From NCBI GenBank assembly GCA_965153455.1, contig OZ234494.1, forward strand, positions 27,023,354-27,087,353: 64,000 nt of DNA, in the 5' to 3' direction. Position 1 is the stretch's first letter. Every line of letters begins with the position of its first letter. The stretch is from Sphagnum compactum (Eukaryota; Bryophyta; Sphagnopsida; Sphagnales). Of the stretch, positions 62,931 to 64,000 are shown piece by piece. A program made the translations under genes and the position numbers. The notes under the pieces are model-generated. The model ran no database searches, was not told the origin of the DNA, and saw only the letters and a list, made by a program, of their open reading frames with translations.

Positions 62931-63188
62931 ATCTCTGCATGTTTAAATGTTGAGAGTTGCTGCAATCGTTTTACGACCATAACTGACGGAATTGGAGGAT
63001 TATTCACTGCACGTTATACGTGCAATCGTGAGGAATTGTCTATTGGAGAAAATTTATATAGCCAGGACGACCGACGTGATCGACGAGTGATTCTGCAGAG
63101 GATGGACCAGCTTGATGAAGCGCATCATGATAGTACGTGGATTATCGATGGCAAGAATCCTAGTGTTGAGGGCTTGCGGAAATGGCGG
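62931..63188 (+). CDS. Possible internal exon of an unrecognised gene (partial)
   Basis: An 86-codon open stretch runs from an acceptor-like TTAG (62927-62930, after a T-rich tract) to a strong donor CGG-GTAAGAAG at 63189. It reads FTTITDGIGGLFTARYTCN, then SIGENLYSQDDRRDRRVILQ, then STWIIDGKNPSVEGLRKW. Composition is balanced and charged, unlike the junk frames around it. It has no early ATG, so a start would lie in an earlier exon. A T/C-rich acceptor (CCTTGCTCCTTGCAG, ending near 62599) upstream suggests more exons. I do not recognise the protein. Confidence 0.35.
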
Positions 63189-63384
63189 GTAAGAAGAACT
63201 GTTCTCGTAATTGCATAATTCTTGTGTGTGGGTCGTAGATGGCTCGTGATTTGTACCTTATACTAATTAGGTATTCTTAGCAGGCAAGACTTCAGCCGCA
63301 TGGTCGAAATTGAGCAGTGCACTCCTGTCTAATGTCTAAATCCAATTAGTTGCCGAAACCTCTTCCAACTCAATGCCAGTCTTA

Positions 63385-63606
63385 GGGTATCTTTCCATTG
63401 AAAGGGTCACTGCTGCACCTTCAGCTTTGGAAGTTTGACCTGGACCACCTGTTCACTTCAGATGTTCCAGATTTCCATTTCAGTTTTGCAAGACCGGCAT
63501 GCTGGATCCCCTGGCTGCACCTTCAGCTTTGGAATTCCATGCCAATGGAAAGCAACTAGACCTTCCAAAGTTGAAGGTGCAACTACTCAATGGAATGATG
63601 ATGCCC
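63385..63606. mobile_element. MITE with TTA target duplication, 222 bp
   Basis: The left end GGGTATCTTTCCATTGA and the reversed right end GGGCATCATCATTCCATTGA continue into a shared GCACCTTCA.CTTTGGAAG, an inverted repeat of about 50 bp. TTA lies outside both ends (63382-63384 and 63607-63609). The size and TTA fit PIF/Harbinger. It falls after the donor at 63189, so possibly inside an intron. Confidence 0.75.
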
Positions 63607-63635
63607 TTACTGATATGGATAGTAGATTTTGCTTA

Positions 63636-63942
63636 GGGTTAGTTTCCATGTGGCCCATCCACCCACTAAGGAATTGGTGAAATGTGGTGATAAAGTGTTT
63701 GCATGTGACTATCATCTACCCTTTGATTTCTAATTTACTTTGAACACCTTTCAAGATGAGAATGTGCCATCAATTTAAGCCCATTCAATATGAGAAATAG
63801 TGATCACTATTGAAGTTTGGTGGGTGAGGGGATGACCAACCCTCCAGAAAATAGTGACTGAGTGGGTGACACTATTGACATGAAGACCCCACTCATCCAC
63901 CATTTTCCAAAAAATAGTGCAACTACAGATGGAAACTGACCC
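63636..63942. mobile_element. MITE with TTA target duplication, 307 bp
   Basis: GGGTTAGTTTCCATGTGG on the left and GGGTCAGTTTCCATCTGT as the reversed right end are inverted repeats with TTA on both sides (63633-63635 and 63943-63945). It lies 27 bp from the previous MITE, and both ends start GGGT and contain TTCCAT, so the two may belong to related families. Confidence 0.75.
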
Positions 63943-64000
63943 TTAGGCACCTGCTACTGTGGAATGTGGTATTTCTAGAAGCATGGAATGACAGAAGATG

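Overview
The window looks like nuclear DNA from a land plant: AT-rich, gene-poor and full of decayed transposons. The evidence is a small spliced stress-response A/B barrel gene, Ty1/copia and LTR debris, PIF/Harbinger-like MITEs with TTA/TAA target sites, and a short CCCTAAA run. A bryophyte, possibly a liverwort, is my best guess. The reason is a pair of broken genes for an Agaricus bisporus-type (fungal fruit-body) lectin; among plants I know that family mainly from the liverwort Marchantia and from mosses. The species itself is an inference.

The main structure is a large direct tandem duplication. Unit A runs from about 9377 to 22513 and unit B from about 22516 to 39099. Each unit carries, in order, a two-exon Dabb-domain gene (+), a fungal-type lectin pseudogene (+) and a single-exon gene for a multi-pass membrane protein (-). 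The Dabb and membrane genes are open in both copies; the lectin is broken in both, with an extra 135-bp deletion in B. Unit B is about 3.4 kb longer, mostly from a 2.3-kb very AT-rich block, a 1.06-kb block and two blocks of about 0.3 kb that A lacks. The two membrane-protein copies differ sharply in two short internal patches, although the rest of the gene and its promoter are nearly the same.

Left of the duplication (1-9376) I see no genes, only dispersed repeats, microsatellites and TAGG-rich tracts. To the right, 39100-42057 is unique GC-richer sequence without a recognisable gene. It is followed by a complete solo LTR (42058-42847, TG...CA, 5-bp target duplication TCCCT), then a decayed Ty1/copia element (about 44160-46410) in which a coding stretch has expanded into seven copies of a roughly 69-bp tandem repeat. 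After that come several MITEs (47710-48058, 48741-49073, a relic near 51551, 56793-57697), a degenerate AT-rich tandem array (54670-55330), and more dispersed repeats. At the right edge (62320-63200) a GC-richer stretch with a CCCTAAA cluster looks like the 5' end of an expressed gene; its apparent intron holds two adjacent MITEs with TTA target duplications.

Nothing in the sequence shows the three genes of the duplicated unit acting in one pathway. Their shared duplication is the only visible link.
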